This document shows positions 1 through 5,728 of a DNA stretch of 6,168 nucleotides, one piece after another (positions within the stretch are counted from its first letter, which is position 1; each line of letters opens with the position of its first letter). The stretch is from Sulfurovum sp. Its GTDB lineage: Bacteria > Campylobacterota > Campylobacteria > Campylobacterales > Sulfurovaceae. The stretch lies in the NCBI GenBank assembly GCA_027038155.1, contig JALVXW010000330.1, forward strand, positions 1 to 6,168. The letters run 5' to 3'. The notes beneath the pieces are model-generated. The model was not told where the DNA came from. It did not search any database and worked only from the letters and a program-made list of their open reading frames with translations. The position numbers were made by a program, and so were the translations under genes.

Positions 1-291
1 TCCGACAAGATAAGGGCTGTCTTTTACGATAAAGTTGTGGTACCACTTTTTGCTATAGCTCTGTTGGTGATTTTGTTTTTTAAAATACCTTTTCATGCAA
101 GAATGATGAACACAGGTATCATCATAGTACTCTCTTTGGGTGCAACCTTTGGTATATGGGGAATCCTATATGGTCTCAATCAAATCGGAACCAATGGTGT
201 GATAGTTCCTGAAGTAACCGCTATTTTGCCTATCTCTTTATTGTCTCTTTATGCCATTGTTGTTTTTATAAGAGATGAAAAAGGGATTTAA
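1..291 (+). CDS. LptF/LptG-family LPS export permease, C-terminal part (5' end outside window)
   Basis: The reading frame is open from base 1 to the TAA at 289-291, giving 96 C-terminal residues. The GTG at 37 is internal, because codons 1-12 (SDKIRAVFYDKV) continue the same protein. The visible part has three hydrophobic segments separated by short loops, with KIPFHARMMNTG between the first two. This is the pattern of the C-terminal membrane bundle of YjgP/YjgQ (LptF/LptG) permeases, which with LptB form the inner-membrane ABC transporter that extracts lipopolysaccharide for transport to the outer membrane. The family call rests on recognising this C-terminal pattern. F and G cannot be separated from the fragment. 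No convincing terminator follows, so some readthrough into the next gene is possible. Confidence 0.8.
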   Translation, partial: SDKIRAVFYDKVVVPLFAIALLVILFFKIPFHARMMNTGIIIVLSLGATFGIWGILYGLNQIGTNGVIVPEVTAILPISLLSLYAIVVFIRDEKGI

Positions 292-312
292 AGGTAAAAA
301 ACCACCACAAAT

Positions 313-320
313 CCCCCCCC
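313..320. repeat. C8 homopolymer tract in the intergenic region
   Basis: Eight consecutive C residues lie between the permease gene and the exported-protein gene, about 57 bases upstream of the predicted -10 of the latter. C runs of this length stand out in AT-rich DNA. In Campylobacterota, G/C tracts of this kind are known slippage sites. A role here is only inferred: the tract lies upstream of the core promoter and outside the chosen coding frame. Confidence 0.5.
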
Positions 321-373
321 ATTACCCCACTTCAGCAAAATTGAAGCCAAAAATCAAGAGAGAGAGCAATATA

Positions 374-382
374 TGCTATACT
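374..382 (+). promoter_or_regulatory. Extended -10 promoter of the Ig/EF-hand protein gene
   Basis: TGCTATACT (374-382) is an extended -10 element: TG, one base, then TATACT, which matches the TATAAT consensus at 5 of 6 positions. No good -35 sits 16-18 bases upstream, which is common when an extended -10 is present and in Campylobacterota generally. Transcription would begin near 389, leaving a leader of about 27 bases that carries the ribosome binding site AAGGGA (404-409) before the ATG at 416. Confidence 0.55.
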
Positions 383-415
383 ATACCAAACCATATTACC
401 AAAAAGGGATTGAGG

Positions 416-1291
416 ATGAAGAAGATAGTGATGTTTTTGATGGTGGGGTTGATGTTTGCTACAATAGTAGTGCGTGTAGCTACAGCAGACACTATTGGGA
501 ATGAAAGCAGTGTTACAAGAGATGTAATAGTGGTAAAAAGTACAGGCACACTGACACTCACCAGCCTTAGCCTAGAGAGCAATGCAACCACCCTCAACAA
601 AGGTGAGAGAGTCCAACTCTCTGTAGTGGCTACCTACTCAGACCACAGTACTAAAGCAGTAGATGCAAACATCACCTACATCATCACCCCTGCACAAAAT
701 GCAGAGGTAAACGGCACCACGCTTACAGCTCTTAAAGATGGCAGTGTGACAGTGCAAGCCAAAGTAGGTACGATACTTTCAAATGCCATAGACCTAAACA
801 TCATCTGGGTCGTCAATGGACACACACTTCCACCTGAGCCAGACCCGAAAGTGAATAATGCTACGCTTTTGGGTATTGACACTAATAATAATGGGGTTAG
901 GGATGATGTGGAGCGGTATATTGTAAAAACCTATGGAAAAGAGGAGATTACAATACAGATAGGGTTTCAAGTAGCCAGGGCTTACAATACTGTGATAGAG
1001 CATCCTGAGAATGCTTGGGAGACATATAAAGTGTTGGATGCTGCTCAGGATTGTGCATCTTATTTTGAAACTTACGCAAAATATTTTTCTGAACCAATAT
1101 TGTTGCATGATGATGATATCGTGACTTCAAAAAAGTTTAAATCTATAATGTTGAATACTAGAGAAAGAATACGAAATTATTTAGTTCATGAGCAAAAATT
1201 AAGTGGCGGGGTATTTTCTTTAACTCAAATTGATGAGCTAAAGTCAAAATGCAGTTTTGACGCAGACGCTCTGCTAAAGGCTAGAAAATGA
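416..1291 (+). CDS. Exported protein with bacterial Ig-like (BIG2-type) domain and EF-hand-like calcium loop
   Basis: The predicted product has 291 residues. I chose ATG 416 because AAGGGA sits 6 bases upstream and the protein then begins with a clean Sec signal peptide: MKK, a hydrophobic core, and probable cleavage after ATA (residue 24). An in-frame ATG at 275 would put 47 charged, proline-rich residues before the signal and overlap the permease gene. Residues about 47-128 resemble a BIG2 Ig-like fold (LTSLSLES, LNKGERVQLSVVATYSD, LKDGSVTVQAKVG), a module common in surface and adhesion proteins. LPPEPDP follows, then DTNNNGVRDDVE (155-166), a complete 12-residue EF-hand-type loop with ligands at D155, N157, N159, D163 and E166. 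Residues 170-291 are probably mostly helical, with cysteines C212 and C279 that might form a disulfide; I do not recognise this part. GC content falls from about 50% in the Ig region to about 23% near 1141-1200. Final location (periplasm or surface) is unknown, and no lipobox or C-terminal anchor is visible. Confidence 0.75.
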   Translation: MKKIVMFLMVGLMFATIVVRVATADTIGNESSVTRDVIVVKSTGTLTLTSLSLESNATTLNKGERVQLSVVATYSDHSTKAVDANITYIITPAQNAEVNGTTLTALKDGSVTVQAKVGTILSNAIDLNIIWVVNGHTLPPEPDPKVNNATLLGIDTNNNGVRDDVERYIVKTYGKEEITIQIGFQVARAYNTVIEHPENAWETYKVLDAAQDCASYFETYAKYFSEPILLHDDDIVTSKKFKSIMLNTRERIRNYLVHEQKLSGGVFSLTQIDELKSKCSFDADALLKARK

Positions 1292-1304
1292 AAAGGTATT
1301 TTTT

Positions 1305-1364
1305 GCTCGTTCCCATCCGTCCTGAGAGTGTGAAAAACCACTCTCAGGACGGATGGGAACGAGC
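1305..1364. repeat. Perfect 26-bp inverted repeat (long hairpin) between convergent genes
   Basis: The arms at 1305-1330 and 1339-1364 are exact reverse complements over 26 bases, separated by the 8-base loop TGAAAAAC. The stem starts GCTCGTTCCCATCC and contains about 15 G/C pairs, so it would be very stable in RNA from either strand. It lies 13 bases after the stop of the exported-protein gene and 22 bases from the pqiC stop, so transcripts from both sides would fold it. Neither strand has a uridine run directly after the stem, so it is not a textbook intrinsic terminator. It could still block readthrough or protect 3' ends. The GTTCCCA/TGGGAAC core recalls dispersed palindromes of the REP/MITE kind, but that comparison is from memory. 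Confidence 0.85.
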
Positions 1365-1386
1365 TATACAGACAAAGGAGCAGATT

Positions 1387-1953
1387 TTACAATCTTGCTC
1401 TAATACCCTTGGCAATAGATGTTTCTAACTTGGCAAACGCACTATCCATCGCCTTGACTATGCCTGTGGTTGTATGCTCTGTTACTTCTACAGTGGTGCT
1501 AAAGAGGGCTGCTTTTTGATGGTGTGTAGGCATATCTTCTACCTGCCATGCGGCATCTAGATAGACACGTCCCTCTTGTGCGATAAACCGGGAAATATGC
1601 ACCTGTACTCTTTTGCGAGGTTGACTCTCTACTCCCCATGGATAGGTATATACATTGGGTTGGTTAAAACTCTTTTGTAAATAGCCAATAAGTCGTTGGG
1701 TCAAACTCTCATCTAAATCTTCTGCCCATGTACCATCCGATAAAAATGCTACTTCACTACTGGATTTTGCTACAGCAATCTCTCTTTTAAAGAGATATTT
1801 AGGCAAACTTACCTTCTCAACCCCTATGCTCATTACATGGTAGAAGTAGGTCTGTTTAGCCAAAGAGGGCGTTGAGAGTACATAATAGTGCGTGCTTGCA
1901 CAACCACTCAATATGATGCTTAATAGTAGTGCCCATAGTGATATTTTTAACAT
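1387..1953 (-). CDS. pqiC: PqiC-like outer-membrane lipoprotein (ABC-transport auxiliary family)
   Basis: The 188-residue product starts with a lipoprotein signal (MLKISLWALLLSIILSGC). The lipobox is LSGC with the lipidated cysteine at position 18. Ala-Ser follows it, with no Asp at +2, consistent with sorting to the outer membrane. The mature part has the features of the ABC_trans_aux/PqiC family: HYYVLSTPS just after the lipid anchor, LPKYLFKREIAV (about 50-61) and TWAEDLDESLTQRL (about 75-88). In E. coli, PqiC sits at the outer membrane and meets the end of the PqiB tunnel, completing a lipid path across the periplasm. It is the last gene of the operon. Its ATG overlaps the pqiB stop by one base (TAATG), with GGAG 7 bases upstream, so translation is probably coupled. 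Length and gene order fit PqiC. The assignment is by family pattern and context, because PqiC sequences diverge widely. Confidence 0.85.
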   Translation of the reverse strand: MLKISLWALLLSIILSGCASTHYYVLSTPSLAKQTYFYHVMSIGVEKVSLPKYLFKREIAVAKSSSEVAFLSDGTWAEDLDESLTQRLIGYLQKSFNQPNVYTYPWGVESQPRKRVQVHISRFIAQEGRVYLDAAWQVEDMPTHHQKAALFSTTVEVTEHTTTGIVKAMDSAFAKLETSIAKGIRARL

Positions 1954-3629
1954 TATTTATCTCCAAATATAAGTGAATTAGGTTTACGATTGAGCATCTT
2001 TAAGAAACGTTGCATCTCATTAGAGCTCTTTGTAACACTCTTAAGGGTCTCAGAAAGTTGACGCGAGACAACAGAGTGGCTACCATACCCCTGTATCACT
2101 TTTTTGGTTGCTTTGAGTGTATTTGCAAGTGCTTTAAGGGATTTATCTATCTCATTTGGCATCGCATTAAACGACTTTTGGCTTGTCATTTTATTAAGAT
2201 TAGAGATGGTTATCTTCAAATCATCAAGAAGTAAAGTCAGTGGCGTGTTTACCCCTTGTATCAAGCCATCTGCATGGTTTACCAAAGTATTGCTATCTTT
2301 TACGACATTGTTTAATGCGTCTAATAACTTTTCTAAAGGCAAAGCATTGATTTTATCAAGTATCTTACGCATACTTGTTAGCATATCTCCTGAGTGATAC
2401 TCTATAGTAGGGAGTACATTAAAGCCATTTTTATAGGTAATTGTCTGATTGTCTTCACCATTGGTAAATCGTAAAGCAACATATAAAAATCCTGTAATAG
2501 GGTCACTCTCTACTATCTGGGCTCTTAAGCCCTCTTTGACTGCTTGATAAAAGTTCTCTTTCCCTGTAGCAGACATGGTATCGTTTGCATCAGCAAATAC
2601 AGAGAGGTTAATAGCTGCAAGGACTTCACTCTCTATCGTGTGTATCGCTTTATCATAGTGGATTTGCATCCCTTTTACTTTACCTACCTCATACCCCTCA
2701 TAGCGTACAGGTGCACCAATATGCAATTTAGCTACAGACTTTTTAGTATAGAGTTTAAATGTCTCTATCTGTTTTTGACTCTCTCCTATATGTGTCTGCT
2801 CTACTTCCCCTTTATTGGCATAGAGCTTAAAAACATATCCATCAGGCACAGTACAGGTAGCACCTTTTTTTTGACTAGAAAACTCTATAGCCCCACCAAT
2901 GAGGTCAGTCACAGGGGCAATAGCCAAATCTAGCCGACCATTATTAAGGCTTACATCAAAGGTACTACGCACCCAAAAGTTTGAGTCTGTACGCAAATAA
3001 GAGGTGTATTCATTTTTAATATAGACAATAATATCTACTGAAGTATTATCAAGGGAAAGCACAACATACTCCACTTGTCCTACTTTTATATTTTTTAGAT
3101 AAATGGGCGTTCCTGCCTTGACGGTATTGTATCCCTGAGGAGAATTAAGTACAAAATATTTTCCTTGTGTGTCATCTCTGTAGGCATGGCTTTGTCCTAT
3201 AAAGGTATCTTTGCTCTCTTTGGATTTTGTTGCATGCATATTAATATAGGTACCAGAGATAAGTGTGTCTAGCCCACTAACCCCTCCTAAACCCACCTCA
3301 GGTTTGACAATCCAAAATTTGGTACTTTCATTTAAAAAAGATTTGACCGTTTTGTCCATACGGGCAATGACTACAATGCCCTCACCATCCTCTTGAAGTT
3401 CTATTTTTTGTATGGTACCTACAGGTACATTTCTGTATTTAATATGGCTCTGTCCCGCATGTAATCCTTCGTTTTTTGGAAAAACAATGCGTATTTGTGG
3501 TCCCAACTCAGAAAAATACTGATAGGCTAACCACCCTGCAATAAGCAGTGCAATAAAAGGAACAATCCAAATGGAGGTAAAAAAATTAAACTTTGTAGAA
3601 GCTTCTATCTTTGGTATATGGTGTGACAT
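1953..3629 (-). CDS. pqiB: PqiB: three-MCE-domain periplasmic lipid-transport tunnel protein
   Basis: The product has 558 residues, close to the E. coli PqiB length of about 546. It has a short cytoplasmic start, one transmembrane helix (about 17-37) and three MCE/MlaD domains: about 44-135 (GLHAGQSHIKYRNVPVGTI), 157-252 (VKAGTPIYLKNIKVGQVE) and 289-390 (LHIGAPVRYEGYEVGKVKG). A long helical C-terminal region follows (about 412-550). In E. coli, MCE rings of PqiB stack as hexamers and the C-terminal helices form a needle-like hydrophobic tunnel across the periplasm. Three MCE domains plus the helical tail point to PqiB rather than LetB/YebT (seven MCE domains) or MlaD (one). The ATG overlaps the pqiA2 stop (TAATG) and is preceded by AAGGA at a spacing of 9 bases. 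Nothing appears truncated. What it carries in this organism cannot be read from the sequence. Confidence 0.93.
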   Translation of the reverse strand: MSHHIPKIEASTKFNFFTSIWIVPFIALLIAGWLAYQYFSELGPQIRIVFPKNEGLHAGQSHIKYRNVPVGTIQKIELQEDGEGIVVIARMDKTVKSFLNESTKFWIVKPEVGLGGVSGLDTLISGTYINMHATKSKESKDTFIGQSHAYRDDTQGKYFVLNSPQGYNTVKAGTPIYLKNIKVGQVEYVVLSLDNTSVDIIVYIKNEYTSYLRTDSNFWVRSTFDVSLNNGRLDLAIAPVTDLIGGAIEFSSQKKGATCTVPDGYVFKLYANKGEVEQTHIGESQKQIETFKLYTKKSVAKLHIGAPVRYEGYEVGKVKGMQIHYDKAIHTIESEVLAAINLSVFADANDTMSATGKENFYQAVKEGLRAQIVESDPITGFLYVALRFTNGEDNQTITYKNGFNVLPTIEYHSGDMLTSMRKILDKINALPLEKLLDALNNVVKDSNTLVNHADGLIQGVNTPLTLLLDDLKITISNLNKMTSQKSFNAMPNEIDKSLKALANTLKATKKVIQGYGSHSVVSRQLSETLKSVTKSSNEMQRFLKMLNRKPNSLIFGDK

Positions 3630-4225
3630 TAGCGATATTCCTTTATAAGACGTTCATCAAATGCATGTGCTGCAAGTAGTGTAAAAAAGACTGAGATAGC
3701 AAAAGCAGTCGCTGCTGTACCAGCGACTATCTCTACATTGGCAAGATGTATAAGTGCTGCAAGTATCGCAACCACAAAGACATCTATCATCGACCATGGA
3801 CCTACGGCTTCAGTCATATAGTAGAGTTTATGTTTATCTATCTTACTATCTTTTCCTATAGGGTATTTTACACTAATAAGCAGATAAATCAAAACCAGAA
3901 ATTTGATAATAGGAATAAGAATAGATGCAAAAAAGATAATAAGTGCAATAGGGTAAGAGCCATGCTCCCACAACATCACTACTCCACCCAAAATGGTACT
4001 ACCCTCCACAGAGCCAAACTGTTTGGTAATGAGCATCGGATAGAGATTTGCAGGGATATATGCAATCATCGCTGTAAGGAGGTATGCCCACGATTTTTGG
4101 GTAGAAAATCTCTCATGATAGATATTGCTTCCGCAACGTCTGCATGGCGTTACCTCACCCCTGTCAATATTAACTGCCCCACACACATTGCAGCGCATTA
4201 ACTCTTTTTCATTGACCTCTATCAT
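3629..4225 (-). CDS. pqiA: PqiA-domain inner-membrane protein, second (distal) subunit
   Basis: The product has 198 residues. I chose ATG 4225 because it makes a typical ATGA overlap with the upstream stop and has AGGAG 5 bases ahead. The longer in-frame start at 4264 would overlap the previous gene by 43 bases and add 13 residues before the conserved domain. A zinc-ribbon-like motif comes first: C12-x2-C15 and C28-x2-C31 (CNVCG ... CRRCG). About four transmembrane segments follow (roughly 45-64, 93-118, 147-162 and 168-186). The hallmark VGPWSMIDVF (141-150) lies before the third. This is one PqiA domain. E. coli PqiA carries two such domains in one chain of about 417 residues, so this gene corresponds to one half, with the neighbouring gene as the other. 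PqiA proteins are inner-membrane partners of MCE tunnel proteins and probably help load or unload lipid. Confidence 0.9.
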   Translation of the reverse strand: MIEVNEKELMRCNVCGAVNIDRGEVTPCRRCGSNIYHERFSTQKSWAYLLTAMIAYIPANLYPMLITKQFGSVEGSTILGGVVMLWEHGSYPIALIIFFASILIPIIKFLVLIYLLISVKYPIGKDSKIDKHKLYYMTEAVGPWSMIDVFVVAILAALIHLANVEIVAGTAATAFAISVFFTLLAAHAFDERLIKEYR

Positions 4226-4863
4226 GCTCTCTCCTGTGCATAGAGTCGTCTTCTGAGCATCCATATCTCCGAAACATGTATCTGCTTACTCATATAGAGG
4301 TCAATCCCTACAAAGATTACCAAAGTCCAAAACGCTACACCCATATCTATCTGTGCATACCCTATGAGTTTGACCAGTGCCACCAAGATGCTAATAAGAA
4401 AAATATCGCTCATACTCCATGGCTTTATATGTGAGAGTAGAATAAGTAACGATTTGGTAAAATCTGGGGATTTGCGTAATTTAAGAAGCAAAAAAAGCAT
4501 AAAATTGATAACAAAAATCAAAAGAGGAAAGATGAAAATCAAAAAAGCACACATCAATCCTACAAAGTAAAAACCATTATCAAACAGTGCCACAAATGTC
4601 TTAGGTATGGTAATAAACTGCTCATGTCCAAGCAGTTCTATCTTTACCAAAGGAAAAAGATTTGCCAACACAAAGAAGATAAGCCCTGTAGCACTTAGAG
4701 CCAAGCCATAATCTGCCAATTTGGAGTCAAATCGGTACAATACACTGCCACATTTACTACAGAGTGCCTTTGTGCCATCCTCTATCTCCACCTCTTCATG
4801 AAGCGTATGACATTTATGACAAATAATAAGATGATCTAAGGCTTCTTCATTTTCAAGTTTCAT
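4222..4863 (-). CDS. pqiA: PqiA-domain inner-membrane protein, first (proximal) subunit
   Basis: The product has 213 residues and is the first gene of the pqi operon. It has a zinc-ribbon-like motif with C15-x2-C18 and C35-x2-C38 (CHKCH ... CSKCG). About four transmembrane segments follow (roughly 53-71, 100-128, 153-168 and 174-190), with the family signature KPWSMSDIF (147-155) before the third and a basic tail (LRRRL). Together with the next gene it equals the two-domain E. coli PqiA, divided into separate chains. ATG 4863 is the only plausible start: in-frame stop TAG is reached six codons upstream, and no ATG, GTG or TTG occurs between 4863 and the first cysteine pair. No ribosome binding site lies at a useful distance. 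The predicted promoter places +1 within about one base of the ATG, so the message may be leaderless. Confidence 0.9.
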   Translation of the reverse strand: MKLENEEALDHLIICHKCHTLHEEVEIEDGTKALCSKCGSVLYRFDSKLADYGLALSATGLIFFVLANLFPLVKIELLGHEQFITIPKTFVALFDNGFYFVGLMCAFLIFIFPLLIFVINFMLFLLLKLRKSPDFTKSLLILLSHIKPWSMSDIFLISILVALVKLIGYAQIDMGVAFWTLVIFVGIDLYMSKQIHVSEIWMLRRRLYAQERA

Positions 4864-4879
4864 GGCTATAATTATAGCC
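4864..4879. promoter_or_regulatory. Perfect 16-bp palindrome with a TATAAT on each strand (possible operator)
   Basis: GGCTATAATTATAGCC is its own reverse complement. It contains TATAAT on the plus strand (4867-4872) and on the minus strand (4876-4871), so overlapping -10 elements face opposite ways between the divergent pqi operon and the lipid-kinase-like gene. Such symmetry at overlapping promoters could be an operator for a dimeric regulator, or a simple result of two back-to-back -10 boxes. No regulator gene is visible in the window. Confidence 0.6.
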
Positions 4880-4892
4880 TATCTTTAAAGGA
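4867..4892 (+). promoter_or_regulatory. Promoter -10 and ribosome binding site of the lipid-kinase-like gene
   Basis: The plus-strand -10 is TATAAT (4867-4872). The best -35 candidates near 4844-4849 are weak. The predicted start near 4879 gives a leader of about 19 bases. AAAGGA (4887-4892) is a good ribosome binding site 5 bases before ATG 4898. An ATG at 4892-4894 is followed at once by TAA (4895-4897), and this start overlaps the binding site, so 4898 is the real start. Confidence 0.5.
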
Positions 4893-4898
4893 TGTAAA
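4871..4898 (-). promoter_or_regulatory. Sigma70-type promoter of the pqi operon
   Basis: On the minus strand, TTTACA (4898-4893, 5 of 6 matches to TTGACA) is followed by a 16-base spacer and TATAAT (4876-4871). A start site 7 bases beyond the -10 falls at 4864-4863, on or next to the first base of the pqiA1 ATG. The -35 overlaps the beginning of the divergent gene's coding sequence, so the two promoters should interfere with each other. Confidence 0.6.
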
Positions 4899-5584
4899 TG
4901 AAGATTTTAAGTATTGGTGCCAAAATAGAAGATAATCACTTTGATATCGTCACTTTAATGTTTGGCGAAGTGGAAAAACTAGAAACACTAGAGGCGTTTC
5001 GTTATATCATTATCTCTGGTGGAGATGGGGCTATTCGTAGAACGATTAAGAGTTTGCATCATAAAAAGTGTACTATTCCACCTCTTATTTTAAACCCTGT
5101 TGGCTCATTTAATGTGATTGCCAAACTTCATAAAGTGCCTCACTACACAACACTTCTGCATACACTCTCACAACAGAAAGAAATAGTAACAAAATTACAA
5201 AAATACTATAGTCTCAATGATGAGATATTTCTTTTTTCTGCTGGAAATATGGGAGATTTGCAACACATCTTTCTTGCTGAAACTCTACGTTTTGGGCTGC
5301 TTAAAAAAGGGGTGGCAAAATATCTTTTAGCAGGGCTTTTTCTTCTACCAGTACATCTTATTATGACACCTTTTATGCTTTTGAGTCCTAGAAGATTTTT
5401 CATCTTCACCCCTGCCTCTTTTTTATCAAAATTTGGCTCATTTAGAGGAGAGATAAAAGAGCCATTTACTATAGATTTGGAAAACAACTACAATCTTGTA
5501 GAGCTAGATGGTGATATCACTACCATACAAGAGAGCAAATTACATATTGCCCCTGTAGGGAGTGTAAAGATTGTAACACAATAA
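4898..5584 (+). CDS. Short, divergent diacylglycerol/lipid kinase-family protein
   Basis: The 228-residue product carries the landmarks of the DAGK catalytic fold (DgkB/YegS/LCB5 type): IIISGGDGA (37-45) for the nucleotide-binding GGDG loop, ILNPVGSFNVIAKL (64-77) in the place of the usual PxGTxNDFA strand-loop, and LVELDGD (200-206) in the place of the C-terminal DGE. Such enzymes transfer phosphate from ATP to diacylglycerol or related lipids at the inner membrane. The protein is unusual. It is shorter than the typical 290-310 residues, and its N-terminal segment before GGDG is compressed. GGDG is followed by AIRRTI where active members have T..E(V/I). GTGND is replaced by GSFNV. A hydrophobic stretch (about 138-162) may touch the membrane. 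Function could therefore be altered or lost, or the substrate could differ. The gene is divergent from pqi with 34 bases between the two starts, which suggests joint control and a lipid-related role. It ends with two tandem stops (TAA TAG). Confidence 0.7.
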   Translation: MKILSIGAKIEDNHFDIVTLMFGEVEKLETLEAFRYIIISGGDGAIRRTIKSLHHKKCTIPPLILNPVGSFNVIAKLHKVPHYTTLLHTLSQQKEIVTKLQKYYSLNDEIFLFSAGNMGDLQHIFLAETLRFGLLKKGVAKYLLAGLFLLPVHLIMTPFMLLSPRRFFIFTPASFLSKFGSFRGEIKEPFTIDLENNYNLVELDGDITTIQESKLHIAPVGSVKIVTQ

Positions 5585-5602
5585 TAGCTAACAAGCCAAC
5601 GC

Positions 5603-5728
5603 TTAAAACCTATACGTCATATATAACGCAGGTAAAAATCCCATCTGTTCATACGCCCCCATCTTCTTCTTTATATTTATCGTTATATTTGATGCTCTCT
5701 TTATTTCTCCACCAAATCCAATATCAAC
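5603..5728 (-). pseudogene. C-terminal relic of an outer-membrane beta-barrel protein
   Basis: On the minus strand a frame opens after the TAG at 5731-5729 and runs to TAA at 5605-5603. Its last 32 codons read like the end of an outer-membrane barrel: RASNITINIKKK, then MGAYEQMGFLPALYMTYRF, ending in aromatic Phe with the alternating pattern of a final beta strand (the signal read by the BAM machinery). The first ATG (5662) would give only 19 residues, with AAGAAG upstream, and no signal peptide is possible. I read it as the tail left from a lost gene. It overlaps the end of the nucleotidyltransferase gene by about 9 codons in another frame. The rest of the 116-base gap between genes shows no terminator. 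A chance reading frame cannot be excluded. Confidence 0.5.

Noticed and set aside
331..345. Small inverted repeat TTCA/TGAA as a terminator for the permease gene
   Set aside because: The stem is only four A/T-rich pairs around a 7-base loop, with no U run after it.
275..415. N-terminal extension of the exported protein from ATG 275
   Set aside because: It would place 47 basic, proline-rich residues ahead of a clear signal peptide, overlap the permease gene and run across the C8 tract and the promoter. ATG 416 has a well-spaced ribosome binding site.
376..1130. Minus-strand open frames opposite the Ig/EF-hand protein gene
   Set aside because: They have no ribosome binding sites or recognisable motifs and oppose a gene with a signal peptide and two recognisable modules.
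1291..1304. T-rich stretch (TATTTTTT) after the exported-protein stop as a classical terminator tail
   Set aside because: It comes before the hairpin in the plus direction, not after it. On the minus strand it reads as an A run, so it does not make an intrinsic terminator on either strand.
2010..2933. Plus-strand open frames opposite pqiB
   Set aside because: They are antisense to a strongly supported gene and lack family patterns; they look like shadows of the pqiB coding bias.
3746..4201. 151-codon plus-strand open frame opposite the second PqiA gene
   Set aside because: Its translation is rich in Cys, Asn, His and Arg with no domain pattern, as expected for the reverse of a membrane-protein gene, and the opposite strand encodes a convincing PqiA domain.
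4226..4264. Longer start for the second PqiA gene at ATG 4264
   Set aside because: It overlaps the first PqiA gene by 43 bases and adds residues outside the conserved domain. ATG 4225 forms a standard ATGA junction with AGGAG 5 bases upstream.
5206..5487. 93-codon minus-strand open frame inside the lipid-kinase-like gene
   Set aside because: It is antisense to conserved kinase-family sequence and is basic and low in complexity, so it is a shadow.
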